Assembly: GCA_947643715.1 (NCBI GenBank)
Contig: CANRXB010000017.1
Location: forward strand, 1 to 50,533
Direction: 5' to 3'
DNA from: an uncultured bacterium
GTDB lineage: Bacteria; Bacillota; Clostridia; Oscillospirales; Oscillospiraceae
Length of the DNA stretch: 50,533 nucleotides
In this document: one piece after another, positions 39,699-49,325 of the stretch
Layout of the letters: every line of letters starts with the position of its first letter
How positions within the stretch are numbered: position 1 is the first letter of the stretch
The notes under the pieces: generated by a model
What the model was told of the DNA's origin: nothing
Databases searched by the model: none
The model's input: the letters and a program-made list of their open reading frames with translations, nothing else
Program-made: the position numbers and the translations under genes

Positions 39699-41624
39699 TC
39701 AGGACAGGGAGATGATCACGGAGTCCTGCTCCTTCAGCGTGTGCTGGAAGCCTCGCTCCACACCGTTCACCTCCAGGCGCACGGCCCTGTCCAGATGCTC
39801 GAAGTCTATGCCGGAATACTCCAGCAGATCCATTAGATAGTACGGGGACCCGTCGTCCTTCCGGGGGAGGACGAGAGGCTCGCCGTTCAGGAAGAAATGC
39901 AGCTCACGGGACCGGGGCGCCTGCTGCGCAGGAGCGGCTTGGGCCGGGACCGCAGTCCTTGCGGTGGACTGGATGGGCGCGCGGGCCAGGATCGTCTCCA
40001 CCGGGGGCGCGGGCGGGGTCACCACAGGCGCAGGCGGGGTCTGCCGCAGGGTGAGGATCACATCGCCCTGGGACAGTGGGGCATCCATGGGGACCTGAGC
40101 GTTGTTCACCAGCACCTTCCCATAGAAATCAGGGCCCAGCACTTCCGCCAGGGTGCGGCTGGCCGCCTGACCGTGGGTGGCCGGGACGAAGTGGATATGA
40201 TCGCCGGCGTGGACCACCGCGGACAGCGTAGCCTCCTCGTCGTTCACCCGCAGGATAGCGGGGACGGCGGGCTCGCCCCGAAAGACCAGGCGCTTACCGT
40301 CCAAAGTGATGGTGAGGCTCTTGCCCGTTTTCCCCACCATGTCGGCATAGCTGTAACCGTTCATGAGCAGGATGTCCCGCAGGGTGAGCACACCGTTGCG
40401 GAACAGCTTGGCAGTCTGGCCGTTGAGGGTGACCACATAGCTGTCGTTGAGCAGCCCCAGGCCCGCCGAGATGGCGATGCCCAGCGGGGTGGCGAACTCG
40501 GGCCTTTCGAGCTCAAGGCTCTCGGAGAACACGCTCAGCGCGAAATTGTTCCCTGCGATGGCCACCCGCTTTTCGTCCATCTCGAGCTGGACCGCGACCT
40601 TTTCCCGCAGCCCGGTCAGCTTGCTCCCGCCGCCTGCGAGGAACACTGCGGACGGCGCCGCGCCGTTCACCTCCAGGATCTGCTTGGCGATGGCGTCCGC
40701 CATCCGGTCCATGGGCTCCTGGATGGCCTGGACCACCTCTGCCACAGCGATACGCTCTTCCTGTCCCAAGATGTTCCGGCAGCGGATGAGCTCCTGGCTC
40801 TCCCCTATGCTTCGCTTGATCTGCTCCGCGGTCTTGAAATCCACCAGGAAGGACCGCATGATGGCTTCGGTGACCTCGTCTCCAGCTACCGTGGCCATGG
40901 TGTATCCCACCACGCTGCCGTCCCGGCACAGGGCGATGTCGGTGGTGCCCGCGCCGATGTCCACCATCGCCAGGTTCAGCAGCCGCAGCTCCGCAGGGAT
41001 GGCGGCGTTCATCGCGGCGATGGGCTCCAACGTCATACTGGCCACCTGGAGCCCGGCATTGTGCATGGCGGCATACAGGCTCTCCACCACCTCGCCGGGG
41101 AGGAACGTGGCCACCACGTCCGCCTCCACCTTGCGCCCGGTGTGGTATTGCAGGTTCGCCATAGGGTAATTGTCCAGCCGGTACTGGGCCACGGTATAAC
41201 CCACCAAGAACATCTGGCGGCGGTTATCGCCATCGGCCTGGAGCGCCTCCTCAGCGGCGGACACGGCGCCCGCCTCCAGGCGGCTGATCTGTTCTGCATC
41301 GATGGACTGCTCCTCGGGCAGTTCCAGCGTGAAGGATCCGCGCTGTGTGCGCAGGGCTCGTCCGGCAGCGGCCACGCATACCCGCTCCAGACACACGCCC
41401 AGCCGGCCCGCCAGCCGTTGGGTGACGGTCCTCGCCAACGAGCCCACCTGACGGATATCGTCGATCTGGCCGTCCATCATGGCCCGTTTGCCATGCTCGG
41501 CCATCTCTACATCGAGGACCTTCAGCCGGTCTCCCACCGGCCGGCCCACCACGCCCACCACGCTGCGCGTGCCGATATCCAGGGCGAAGATCAGGTCCTT
41601 GTCTTGCACCTTCATATCTGCCAT
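39699..41624 (-). CDS. FtsA-like actin-fold ATPase with C-terminal beta-grasp-like region
   Basis: 641 residues. The first ~385 are an FtsA/PilM-type actin fold: phosphate-1 motif FALDIGTRSVVGVVG, the SHS2-like insert region, phosphate-2 MVDIGAGTTDIAL and adenosine motif VFLAGGGSKLTGL. The remaining ~250 residues carry two ThiS/MoaD-like stretches (VLVNNAQVPMDAPLSQGDVI and LEVNGVERGFQHTLKEQDSVI) separated by a proline-rich linker. It differs from canonical FtsA (about 420 residues with an amphipathic C-terminal helix), and no ftsZ is near. ATG at 41624 follows GAGGAGCGG. Its role is unknown; scaffold or cell-shape functions are inference. Confidence 0.82.
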   Translation of the reverse strand: MADMKVQDKDLIFALDIGTRSVVGVVGRPVGDRLKVLDVEMAEHGKRAMMDGQIDDIRQVGSLARTVTQRLAGRLGVCLERVCVAAAGRALRTQRGSFTLELPEEQSIDAEQISRLEAGAVSAAEEALQADGDNRRQMFLVGYTVAQYRLDNYPMANLQYHTGRKVEADVVATFLPGEVVESLYAAMHNAGLQVASMTLEPIAAMNAAIPAELRLLNLAMVDIGAGTTDIALCRDGSVVGYTMATVAGDEVTEAIMRSFLVDFKTAEQIKRSIGESQELIRCRNILGQEERIAVAEVVQAIQEPMDRMADAIAKQILEVNGAAPSAVFLAGGGSKLTGLREKVAVQLEMDEKRVAIAGNNFALSVFSESLELERPEFATPLGIAISAGLGLLNDSYVVTLNGQTAKLFRNGVLTLRDILLMNGYSYADMVGKTGKSLTITLDGKRLVFRGEPAVPAILRVNDEEATLSAVVHAGDHIHFVPATHGQAASRTLAEVLGPDFYGKVLVNNAQVPMDAPLSQGDVILTLRQTPPAPVVTPPAPPVETILARAPIQSTARTAVPAQAAPAQQAPRSRELHFFLNGEPLVLPRKDDGSPYYLMDLLEYSGIDFEHLDRAVRLEVNGVERGFQHTLKEQDSVIISLS

Positions 41625-41663
41625 AGCTCCGCTCCTCTCTTGCTGCGGTTTTCATCGAGTCTA

Positions 41664-41705
41664 CAAAAAGGTGCCAGGAAGCGGCATGACTGCCGCCTCC
41701 TGGCA
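41664..41705 (-). terminator. Terminator of the chemoreceptor gene
   Basis: On the minus strand a 15-base stem with one mismatch (TGCCAGGAgGCGGCA with TGCCGCtTCCTGGCA) is followed by CC and TTTTT. It ends the MCP transcript, so the FtsA-like gene just beyond needs its own promoter, which I could not find in the 40 bases available. Confidence 0.9.
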
Positions 41706-41719
41706 GCCTGTTCGATTTC

Positions 41720-43528
41720 TCAGTATTTGCTGAACACGCTGGCGGCAGAATTGTCGCGCCTGGGCGCGGCGTCATACCCATCGTCATGGACGGGGGCAGA
41801 GGAAGAGGAAGAGACGGCTGCGGCGCTGTAAACGGGCTGGGCCGCCTTGGATCCGTAGCTGTCCTGACGCATCTTGAAGCGGGACAGCAGCTCCTTCATC
41901 AGCGCGGCCTGGCTGGACAGCTCCTCGCTGGCGGCGGCAGACTCCTCGCTGGTGGCGGAGTTGGTCTGCACCACGGAGGAGATCTGGTCGATGCCCTCGG
42001 TCACCTGCGTGATGGCCTGGGACTCCTCTTCGGCGGCCTTGGTGATCTGCTGGACGGCCTCCAGCACCTTGTTGGAGCTCTCCACCGTCTTGCCCAGAGA
42101 CTCGGACACCCGCTGGACGATCTCATTGCCTTCCTTGACGGACACGATGGAGCGGTCGATCAGCTCCTTGGTGGCCTTGGCGGCCTCGTCGGACTTGGCG
42201 GACAGGTTGCGCACCTCGTCGGCGACCACGGCGAAGCCCTTGCCGGCGCTGCCTGCACGGGCAGCCTCGACGGCGGCATTCAGGGCCAGGATGTTGGTCT
42301 GGAACGCGATGTTCTCGATGGTGGCGATGATCTTGCCGATCTCGGAGGAGGATTCAGAGATCTTGCCCATGGCCTCCACCATCTGCTGCATGTACTCGGA
42401 GCTCTCGCTGACACGCTGGCCGGCATCCTGGGAGTGGTTCATGGCCAATTCGCTGCTCTCAGCGTTCTTGCGGGAATTGTTGGCGATCTCAGCGATGGTG
42501 GCGGACAGCTCCTCCACGGCGCTGGCCTGCTCGGTCGCGCCCTGGGCCAAAGACTGCGCGCCGGTGGACACCTGCTCGGCGCCGGCGGACACCTGCTCGG
42601 CGCTCTGGTTGATCTGGCTCAGCGCGTCGCTCAAGCTGCGGTTGATGGCGCGGATAGAAGTCAGGATGCTGCTCGTAGCGCCCACATACATGCGCTCGTC
42701 CTTGGTGCGCACGTCGAAGTTGCCGTTGCCCATCTCTTCCAGCAGACGGCAGGCATCGCTGATGATCCCGTTGAGGATGTTCTGGCTGGTGCGCATCGCA
42801 TCGCACATCTCGCCCAGCTCGCTGGCGCTCTCATATCCCACGGGGATGTCCAGCTTGCCCTCGCTGAAGCCGACCAGAGCGGTATGTACCTCAGTCACCG
42901 GGACCACGATGGTCTTGATGATCCTGAACGCGATATACATCACGCCGATGGTGGCAACGACGAAGACTGCGATGATGGAGACGATGCCGATGGTGGAGGC
43001 GGTGTTCTGCTCCTTGATGATATCGTTCTGCGCGTCCATCAGCCGGTCCGCCAGGGCATCGCCTGCGGCAGCGGCGGCCACCAGCTTGGGAGAGCAGGTG
43101 GTCACGATCATGGTGGCGGCCTCCTGACGATCGTTGCGGGCCACCTTACCGATGTTGATGGCTTCTGTCTCCCACTCCTCCACGCACTTCTTGAAGGTGT
43201 TGAGCTCAGTCTTATCATCCAGGGGATACATCTGCTCCAACTGGCTGATCTGGCTGATCAACAGATTGATCTTGGAACTGGCCTCATCGATCCCGGTCAT
43301 ATCACCGGAGACCACGGAATCACGCAGGTTACGAGCGGCGATGTTGTAGCTGATACGGCATTCGAAGACCATCTCGTTCGCCCCGACATATCGGTCGATG
43401 ATGTCGGTGTAAGCGTTTCGCTGTACGTTCATCATGATGAGCGACGCGATGATGATGGCTACGGAAACCGCGATCGTGACACCATAACCTAAAATCAGGC
43501 TTTTCCGTATCTTCATGTTCTTGATCAT
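41720..43528 (-). CDS. Methyl-accepting chemotaxis protein
   Basis: 602 residues. One membrane helix at about 10-33, an external helical sensor of about 145 residues, a second helix at about 183-205, HAMP at about 206-260, and a long cytoplasmic coiled coil with the invariant hairpin tip [20 protein letters not shown]. The sensor looks like a four-helix bundle; its ligand is unknown. No NWETF-type CheR tether is present at the C-terminus, which ends in a serine-rich tail. ATG at 43528 follows AGGAGGAGAAGGG. It starts 38 bases after the FtsE-like gene and may be co-transcribed with it. Confidence 0.96.
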   Translation of the reverse strand: MIKNMKIRKSLILGYGVTIAVSVAIIIASLIMMNVQRNAYTDIIDRYVGANEMVFECRISYNIAARNLRDSVVSGDMTGIDEASSKINLLISQISQLEQMYPLDDKTELNTFKKCVEEWETEAINIGKVARNDRQEAATMIVTTCSPKLVAAAAAGDALADRLMDAQNDIIKEQNTASTIGIVSIIAVFVVATIGVMYIAFRIIKTIVVPVTEVHTALVGFSEGKLDIPVGYESASELGEMCDAMRTSQNILNGIISDACRLLEEMGNGNFDVRTKDERMYVGATSSILTSIRAINRSLSDALSQINQSAEQVSAGAEQVSTGAQSLAQGATEQASAVEELSATIAEIANNSRKNAESSELAMNHSQDAGQRVSESSEYMQQMVEAMGKISESSSEIGKIIATIENIAFQTNILALNAAVEAARAGSAGKGFAVVADEVRNLSAKSDEAAKATKELIDRSIVSVKEGNEIVQRVSESLGKTVESSNKVLEAVQQITKAAEEESQAITQVTEGIDQISSVVQTNSATSEESAAASEELSSQAALMKELLSRFKMRQDSYGSKAAQPVYSAAAVSSSSSAPVHDDGYDAAPRRDNSAASVFSKY

Positions 43529-43566
43529 GGACCCTTCTCCTCCTAAAGCTTCTTGACTGTAGTATT

Positions 43567-44346
43567 TTATATGAAATCGGTCCTGAGCTTGGTCAGGATC
43601 AGCGGTTTCCGATCCCGTTCCAGCACATCGCCGTATTTCCCTTTTTGCTCGTCCTTGGTCACACGTCCATTGCTCATAGTGATCACACGCCGGCGCAGGA
43701 TGTTGACATACTGGCTGTCATGCGTGGCCATGATGATGGTCGTGCCCTTCCGGTTCATGTCGTTGAGCAGATGCAGTGTGTCCCAGATGCAGTCGTCGTC
43801 CAGATTGGCCGTGATCTCATCCAGGACCAGGACAGGGGGGCTGCCGATCATCGCCCGGGCCAGCTCCACACGGCGGCATTGGCCGATGGAGAGTTCTACC
43901 GGGTATTTGTCCTCTACCCCTTTCATCCCCACCAGGCCCAGCACCTTCTTCACCCGGATGTCCACCATGCGGGGGCTCTCCCGGCCCAGAGCGATCTGAG
44001 ACGCCAAGGCCAGATTCTCCCCGATCGTCTTTTTTCGGATGAGCGTGGGGTCCTGCCAGATCTTCCCGAACATCACGGCCGCCCGGTTCCGGCTCAGGAA
44101 CATCACCCGGTTGAGATCCTTCTGATCTACATAGACCTTGCCCTGGCTGGGCTTGGTCTGGCCGGTGATCAGGCGCAGCAGGGTGCTCTTCCCGGCGCCG
44201 CTCCCTCCCACGACGAAGATGAACTCCCCCTGACGGATGGTCAGATCTACATCCTCCACACCCATATCCTGGTGTATCGTACCTTTTCGCCGTCGTCGTT
44301 TGCGCTTATAAAATTTTGAAACATGGTCCAATTGAATGGTGGGCAT
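43567..44346 (-). CDS. FtsE-like ABC ATPase without an FtsX partner
   Basis: 259 residues with Walker [10 protein letters not shown] (47-55), Q98, an altered signature LSIGQ (152-156, instead of LSGGQ), Walker B VLVLDE (D176, E177) and H209. The wording THD...[24 protein letters not shown] resembles FtsE, the ATPase that with FtsX activates cell-wall hydrolases. A basic run, [11 protein letters not shown] at 11-21, is inserted near the N-terminus. No permease gene is adjacent. ATG at 44346 follows CAGGAGAC. It may be a second FtsE, or use an FtsX encoded elsewhere. Confidence 0.85.
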   Translation of the reverse strand: MPTIQLDHVSKFYKRKRRRRKGTIHQDMGVEDVDLTIRQGEFIFVVGGSGAGKSTLLRLITGQTKPSQGKVYVDQKDLNRVMFLSRNRAAVMFGKIWQDPTLIRKKTIGENLALASQIALGRESPRMVDIRVKKVLGLVGMKGVEDKYPVELSIGQCRRVELARAMIGSPPVLVLDEITANLDDDCIWDTLHLLNDMNRKGTTIIMATHDSQYVNILRRRVITMSNGRVTKDEQKGKYGDVLERDRKPLILTKLRTDFI

Positions 44347-44393
44347 AACTGTCTCCTGGTTCCACGGAAAGTTCGGGACTGGGTCATATTTCT

Positions 44394-44421
44394 TTCCATT
44401 GAAAAAAACGCGATCTCTGAT
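44394..44421 (+). promoter_or_regulatory. Sigma-A promoter of the C39-like lipoprotein gene
   Basis: TTGAAA, 16 bases, TATAAT, about 40 bases before the ATG at 44462. The 115-base gap is shared with the divergent FtsE-like gene, for which no convincing promoter was seen. Confidence 0.7.
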
Positions 44422-44461
44422 ATAATAGATGCACGCCGCTTTTCGTTCGGGAGGTGAGTGG

Positions 44462-45439
44462 ATGAAGAAAAGAGATCGCTCCAACCACAGGGGGCGCAAC
44501 ATCGTCCTATCCATACTGCTGGCGGTATTGTGCATCGGAGCTGCAGAGCTGGCCGCTTGCAGCCATTTCGAGCCTGAGACCTACGATCGGATCGTGGCTC
44601 CCGCCCGCTACGCCGCCACGGTGGTGACAGACGCTTGCCGCGCCGGTCTGGATGCCTGCCGTGCCGGCCTGGAAGCCGTCGGACGCTTCTGCCATGCGAC
44701 AGCCGTGCGCGCCGCCGAGCTGGCAGGCCAGGCTGCCCGGCAGGTGGCAGCGCTGTGGGAAGAGCTCACTGCCCCAAAGGAGGTCGTTCTCGAGGTCGAT
44801 GGATCGGGACCTCCAGAGACCCCGGAGCCCTCCCCCTCGACCGCCCCGGTGGTGGTCACGGAGCCGCCTCTCACAGAGGTGGTGGAGGAAGGCGGCAAGC
44901 AGATCCTCACAGGCGGTTCTGTGAACATCACATATTTCTGCCAATCCGATGAGCAATGGGCCGAACAGCCTTACGGCACCGATCCCATCGGCCCCTATGG
45001 CTGCGGCCCCACGGCCATGGCCATGGCCGTGGCCAGCATGACCGATACCGACACCGACCCGGCCGTGATGGCCGCTTGGGCCGTGGAGCACGGCTACTGG
45101 GCCCGGCGGAGCGGTTCCTACCACTCCATCGTCCGCGGCACCGCCCGGGCCTTCGGGTTGGAGGTGGAGGCACTCCCCTCCCGCACTGCGGACGAGGTGC
45201 GCCGTGTGCTGCGGGAAGGCAAGCTGCTGGTGGCCCTCGTGGGCCCCGGGCATTTCACCGACGGAGGGCATTTCATCCTCCTGCGGGGAGTGACCCTCAG
45301 CGGGGACGTCCTGGTGGCCGACCCCAACAGCCTGGAGCGCAGCCTGGAGCTTTGGGATCCCCAGATCGTCCTGGATGAGCTCTCCTCTGCCCGAGACAAC
45401 GGCGCGCCCTTGTGGGTGCTGTCCGCTCCGGCTACATAG
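44462..45439 (+). CDS. C39-like cysteine peptidase family lipoprotein
   Basis: 325 residues. A basic N-terminus, a hydrophobic stretch and LAAC (L30-C33) form a plausible lipobox, so the protein is probably a lipid-anchored outer-face protein. An alanine-rich helix (about 45-105) and a proline linker lead to a Peptidase_C39_2-like domain with C181 in YGCGPTAMAM, H270 in GGHFILLRG and D287 in VADPNS, a possible catalytic triad. Such proteins cleave peptides or bind wall material; the substrate is unknown. GGGAGGTG precedes the ATG. Confidence 0.8.
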   Translation: MKKRDRSNHRGRNIVLSILLAVLCIGAAELAACSHFEPETYDRIVAPARYAATVVTDACRAGLDACRAGLEAVGRFCHATAVRAAELAGQAARQVAALWEELTAPKEVVLEVDGSGPPETPEPSPSTAPVVVTEPPLTEVVEEGGKQILTGGSVNITYFCQSDEQWAEQPYGTDPIGPYGCGPTAMAMAVASMTDTDTDPAVMAAWAVEHGYWARRSGSYHSIVRGTARAFGLEVEALPSRTADEVRRVLREGKLLVALVGPGHFTDGGHFILLRGVTLSGDVLVADPNSLERSLELWDPQIVLDELSSARDNGAPLWVLSAPAT

Positions 45440-45455
45440 CTTCGTTCGTTCGCTG

Positions 45456-45492
45456 AATATCGGCCCGGTGAGACACCGGGCCGATATTTTGT
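45456..45492 (+). terminator. Terminator of the C39-like gene
   Basis: AATATCGGCCCGGTG-AGA-CACCGGGCCGATATT is a perfect 15-bp stem followed by TTTG. It also lies at the 3' end of the opposing fliD operon, where its T-run is poorer. Confidence 0.88.
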
Positions 45493-45502
45493 TGCGTCTG
45501 AC

Positions 45503-45907
45503 TCATTGATATGCCGATCTCTCTCTGCCCAGCCGCTGGTTCAGCATACGGTCGAGCTCCATCACCTGCTTGAGCCTGCGGTGGTTGGACGCCACCTGTT
45601 CACACAGCATGTTCTGGACCCGTTGGGCCTGGTCTGCGGGGGGGCCTCCGTTGAGCATAGCGGCCAATCCGGCCGCGGCCTCCCGATCCGGCAGCGCCTC
45701 GAGCTGATCGCGCAGGGCCTGGTCCGCGTCCTGGAGCTTGCCCAGCGGCTCTTCCCGCATGGCGATGAGCATCTGGGTGCTCACCTGGTCGTTCCGGTCG
45801 ATGGATTGGCCGAGCTGTTGGGTCAGGTCCCATAGCTCATTGAGCAGGTTCCCGGTGCGTTTCATCTGGACGAGGGCATCCATCACAGTCTTTTCGTCCA
45901 CGGCCAT
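45503..45907 (-). CDS. Small helical protein in the FliT position
   Basis: 134 residues, helical and charged (MDALVQMKRTGNLLNELWDLTQQLGQSIDRNDQVS). It follows fliS with a three-base gap and is thus in the place of fliT in fliD-fliS-fliT. FliT is an export chaperone for FliD. The sequence alone does not establish homology; a FlgN/FliT-type chaperone is the best guess. Confidence 0.65.
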   Translation of the reverse strand: MAVDEKTVMDALVQMKRTGNLLNELWDLTQQLGQSIDRNDQVSTQMLIAMREEPLGKLQDADQALRDQLEALPDREAAAGLAAMLNGGPPADQAQRVQNMLCEQVASNHRRLKQVMELDRMLNQRLGRERSAYQ

Positions 45908-45910
45908 ATC

Positions 45911-46318
45911 TCATCCCTCTGAGCCGGCGCTGGTCAGCTCCTGGGTGCTGTTCTTCTGCGCCTCGCGGAAGGTGTCGCGCAGCTCGCCCGCCATGGTCTT
46001 GACCCGTTCCAGCTCGGTCTTGTTCCGCCCAGCCTTCACCCGGTTCAACTCGAAACAGAGGTAATCGTACAGTCTGTTCAGGTTCCGGCTGATGGGATAT
46101 TGCATATCCAAGGTATCGTCCAGATAATGGATGATATCCAAGCTTCGGTCCACGCTCGCTTCGAACAGGGGATAGTCCGCTTTGTCCAGGGCCAACCCAG
46201 CCCGGAGCAGGCGCTTGACCAGTTCGTCATACAGCAGCAGCAGCAGCTCTCCCTGCGACATCTCGCTGATGCCCTGTTCCTTATAGCCCTGATACCCCTG
46301 GAAGCCTTTGATGTCCAT
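45911..46318 (-). CDS. fliS: Flagellin chaperone FliS
   Basis: 135 residues. MSQGELLLLLYDELVKRLLRAGLALDK, then DIIHYLDDTLDMQYPISRNLNRLYDYL match FliS, which binds the flagellin C-terminus and prevents premature polymerisation. ATG at 46318, preceded by AAGGAG, is chosen over a longer in-frame reading. It follows fliD by 20 bases. Confidence 0.95.
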   Translation of the reverse strand: MDIKGFQGYQGYKEQGISEMSQGELLLLLYDELVKRLLRAGLALDKADYPLFEASVDRSLDIIHYLDDTLDMQYPISRNLNRLYDYLCFELNRVKAGRNKTELERVKTMAGELRDTFREAQKNSTQELTSAGSEG

Positions 46319-46338
46319 GCTTGACTCCTTCTCTAAGA

Positions 46339-49209
46339 TCAGTAGCCGGAAGCGCCGCCCATCAGACCGGACATGGCGGACGCCTGAGAGTTCATCTCTG
46401 CGATCAACTGCTCCAGACGGCTGAACTGGGTGGTGTAACGGTCGATCTGGCTGGACATCTTGTCCTGCCAACGATCGATCTGCTTGTCGATGCTGTCGAT
46501 CTGGCTCTGCAAGCTGTTGCTGTTGAGCGAAGTGGGCGCCTTGACGGAGCCTGCCTTGGTGATCAGCACGCCCTTGGGCTCACCGGCGGTCTTGACATAG
46601 GTGTTGAGCGTGTTCTGCATGGTCATCATCAGCCCGTCGCTGCTGGAACCGCCCTCTTTGGTCTTGGTGAACGCAGTGCGCACCTTGTCCGGATCGCCCT
46701 CCAGCGCGGCGCGGAGCTTATCCTCATCCAAGCTCAGGGTGGTCATGCCGTTGTTATACGAGGTGTTGATGCCGATCTCCCGCAGGGTCTGGCCATCCTC
46801 GCCGCCGGGTGCGATGGCAGAGAGCAGCTTGCCGTACATGCTGGACAGGGTGGAGTCGCCGAACAGGATGCCCTGCTTGGCCTTCTCGTTGTAGGCCTTG
46901 ATCTCGCTCTCCGTCATGCCCTCCTCCTGCTCGGCGGTGAGGGGTTCGTAACGGGCCTTGTTGGTCTTTTGCGCGGGCATGGTGGAGTACGCGTTCTTGA
47001 TCTCGGTGGCCATCTCGTTGTAATCTTCCACGAAGCTGCGGATGGCATCCACGATCTTGTCGGAATCGGTAGTGGTGCTGAAGGTGACGCCCTCTTCGTC
47101 GTCCTTCGTGGTGAACTCGCCCTTCACGGTGACGTTCAGGCCGTCGATGTCGAAGGTGTTGCTGCTGCGGGTGAAGTTCTCGAACCTCTTGCCGTTGATG
47201 GTCACGTCCATGACGGCGTCCTTGCCCGCAGTGAACTTGCCGGTGTTCTCCGGGATCTGGATCTTGCCGAACAGGTCCTGCGCCGCGCCCGAGCCCAAGG
47301 TGGCGTCCACGGTCTCGCCGGTGGTCTTGTTCTTGAACACCAGGGAGTTGGTCTTGCTGTCGAAGCTCGCCTCCAGGTCCTTGAACTTCGCCCCGTCCAC
47401 GGGGTCGTAGGTGGCGATGTCCTGCATCATCTGGTTGACGTCGCCGACGATGCTGTCGATGGTGCTGTTCTCGTTCATGCTCACCGAGAAGCTGCCGAAG
47501 CCCAGATCCACGGAGAACGCGTTGCTGCCGTAGCCCGCATAATCGTCGCCCAAGAGCTCGGAGACCTTTTGGGTCGTGTCCACCTTCCGGCCCGCGGCGC
47601 TGGTGTCCCCGAACAGGTCCTTCCCCATCCCGCCGAACTCGATCTTGCTGTTGGCGCCGGTCTCGGTGGTGGTGAACTTGAACTCGTTGGTCAGCTTGGA
47701 GTAGCTCACCTTCACGCCCGCCTCGGCGTTGGAGTTGATGGAGTTGACGAGGCTCTCCAGCGTGGTGTCCTCGGTGACGTTGATGTGCGCCCCGTTGACC
47801 TGGAAGTCGTACATGGCCTTGCCCTCGCTGGTGATGCGGAAGCCGTCCTCATCCACCCGGTTGCCCTTGTCATCCACGTAGTACTTGGTGCCGTTCCCGT
47901 TGACCTTTTCGGTGGGCTTGCCGTCCGCGCTGTTGAACGTGCCCTTCAGCCGGTTCTCGGTGAAGAACTTGCTGTCCGCGCCGCCCAGCAGGTCGGTGAG
48001 CTTCTTGCCGGCGTTGATATAGTTGCTGTCACCGCTGGTGAAGCCCAGGGCTTCCACAGCCGATCCGCCCAGCGCCAGGGTCGATCCCTCGTCTGTGGAG
48101 AAGGACAGCCCGCCGTCCTTCTGGCCCACCGAGATCTTGCCCGCGCCGAACGCATTGTCCAGCTCTTTTTGCAGGGCCTTCACGAAGCTGGCGTTCTTGG
48201 CCTCCGGCGTGTCCCCGGTGATCTGATCCACCACCTTCTCCATGCTGATCGTCTTACTGGTGCCGTTGAAGGTGAAGCCCAGCGACTTGTCGCTCAGGAA
48301 ATCCTGCATGGACATCTCTTTGGTGAGCTTTTTGTCCACCTTGATGGACCCCGCGTCCTTGCCGATCCTCAGCGTGTCCTTGATCGCGCCGCTGGCGGAA
48401 CTGATGCTGACCTTGTTGCCGCTCCCCAGGCCGTCGGAGAAGGAGATGACGCCATCGTCGTTCACCTCCACCTTGATGGCCTTGTCGGCGGTGGTACTCT
48501 CGTTGAAGCCGTTCTTGGTATAGTTGTAGGTGACCTCGCTGAGCTTGTTCCGGATGGCCTGGGCCATCTTCTCCGCGTCGGAGGCGTCCGTCTTTTCCGT
48601 GCCGTCCTCGTTGTACACCTTGACGTCGTTGATGTCCTCCAGCTCGCCGAACTTGATCTCGAAGCTGGCGCCGTTGTTGCCGCCGTACTTGAAGTTCAGC
48701 GTGCCGGACACGGTGCTCACCTGCATGTCGGTCTTGGAGACGTCGAACTGCCCGCCGTCGATCGTGGAGATCTCGCCGGTGTTGAGCCCGCCCAGGCCGG
48801 ACACGGTGTAGGTGGCCGCCTCGGCGAGCTGCCGCACCGCATCGATCTTGATGCTGCTGGAGGTCTTGCCGGTGGCGGAGATCTTGTCCTTGTAAGTCCC
48901 CGTCGTGGTGGTGTTCACCGCGCTGTTGAAGAAGCTGCTGCTGAGCAGGTTGGTCTTGGAGGAATAGGAGGTATACTTGTTGCTGAGGTTGACCGCCTTG
49001 TCGATGATGCTGCGGTACGCCTCCTGCTGCCACTCCACCTTGGTGCGCCGCTTCTGCAGGTTCTGGATCTTCAGCTTGATGCCGGAGACCGCGTTCTCGA
49101 TCATGGACTCGGTATCCATGCCGCTGGCCAGACCACTGAGTATGTTACGGTTGCCATAGATGCTGTTGGTGCTATAGCTGCTGTTGCTCAAACTGGTGAT
49201 GGACGCCAT
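46339..49209 (-). CDS. fliD: Flagellar filament cap protein FliD, very large
   Basis: 956 residues, about twice the Bacillus protein (about 500). The N-terminal FliD region (NILSGLASGMDTESMIENAV, RRTKVEWQQEAYRSIIDKAV) and the C-terminal region (DYNEMATEIKNAY, LREIGINTSYNNGMTTLSLDEDKLRAAL, then DRWQDKMSSQIDRYTTQFSRLEQLI in parts) are clear. The additional ~450 residues lie centrally and contain repeated lysine/serine-rich units, including two similar stretches around TADKAIKVEVNDDGVISFSD and LGFGSFSVSMNENSTIDSIV. FliD caps the filament and can act as an adhesin. ATG at 49209 follows AAAGGAG; a longer reading to 49263 is rejected. Confidence 0.95.
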   Translation of the reverse strand: MASITSLSNSSYSTNSIYGNRNILSGLASGMDTESMIENAVSGIKLKIQNLQKRRTKVEWQQEAYRSIIDKAVNLSNKYTSYSSKTNLLSSSFFNSAVNTTTTGTYKDKISATGKTSSSIKIDAVRQLAEAATYTVSGLGGLNTGEISTIDGGQFDVSKTDMQVSTVSGTLNFKYGGNNGASFEIKFGELEDINDVKVYNEDGTEKTDASDAEKMAQAIRNKLSEVTYNYTKNGFNESTTADKAIKVEVNDDGVISFSDGLGSGNKVSISSASGAIKDTLRIGKDAGSIKVDKKLTKEMSMQDFLSDKSLGFTFNGTSKTISMEKVVDQITGDTPEAKNASFVKALQKELDNAFGAGKISVGQKDGGLSFSTDEGSTLALGGSAVEALGFTSGDSNYINAGKKLTDLLGGADSKFFTENRLKGTFNSADGKPTEKVNGNGTKYYVDDKGNRVDEDGFRITSEGKAMYDFQVNGAHINVTEDTTLESLVNSINSNAEAGVKVSYSKLTNEFKFTTTETGANSKIEFGGMGKDLFGDTSAAGRKVDTTQKVSELLGDDYAGYGSNAFSVDLGFGSFSVSMNENSTIDSIVGDVNQMMQDIATYDPVDGAKFKDLEASFDSKTNSLVFKNKTTGETVDATLGSGAAQDLFGKIQIPENTGKFTAGKDAVMDVTINGKRFENFTRSSNTFDIDGLNVTVKGEFTTKDDEEGVTFSTTTDSDKIVDAIRSFVEDYNEMATEIKNAYSTMPAQKTNKARYEPLTAEQEEGMTESEIKAYNEKAKQGILFGDSTLSSMYGKLLSAIAPGGEDGQTLREIGINTSYNNGMTTLSLDEDKLRAALEGDPDKVRTAFTKTKEGGSSSDGLMMTMQNTLNTYVKTAGEPKGVLITKAGSVKAPTSLNSNSLQSQIDSIDKQIDRWQDKMSSQIDRYTTQFSRLEQLIAEMNSQASAMSGLMGGASGY

Positions 49210-49325
49210 AATAGACCGCTCCTTTCTAAAAAAGCCCATGGGCGGCCGTCCCGCCCAAAGCATGTTCGCAGGAGAAGATTCTCAAAAAATTTTTCGCAGT
49301 TTTTTTACTCTACCTCTGTTCTTTT

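Noticed and set aside
43529-43566. Sigma-D promoter directly before the MCP (ACCGATTT on the minus strand)
   Set aside because: The -10 has two mismatches and no TAAA-like box lies 14-16 bases upstream, so co-transcription with the FtsE-like gene is more likely.
49210-49263. Longer FliD start
   Set aside because: The extension has no binding site and is not FliD-like, whereas AAAGGAG lies just before the ATG at 49209.
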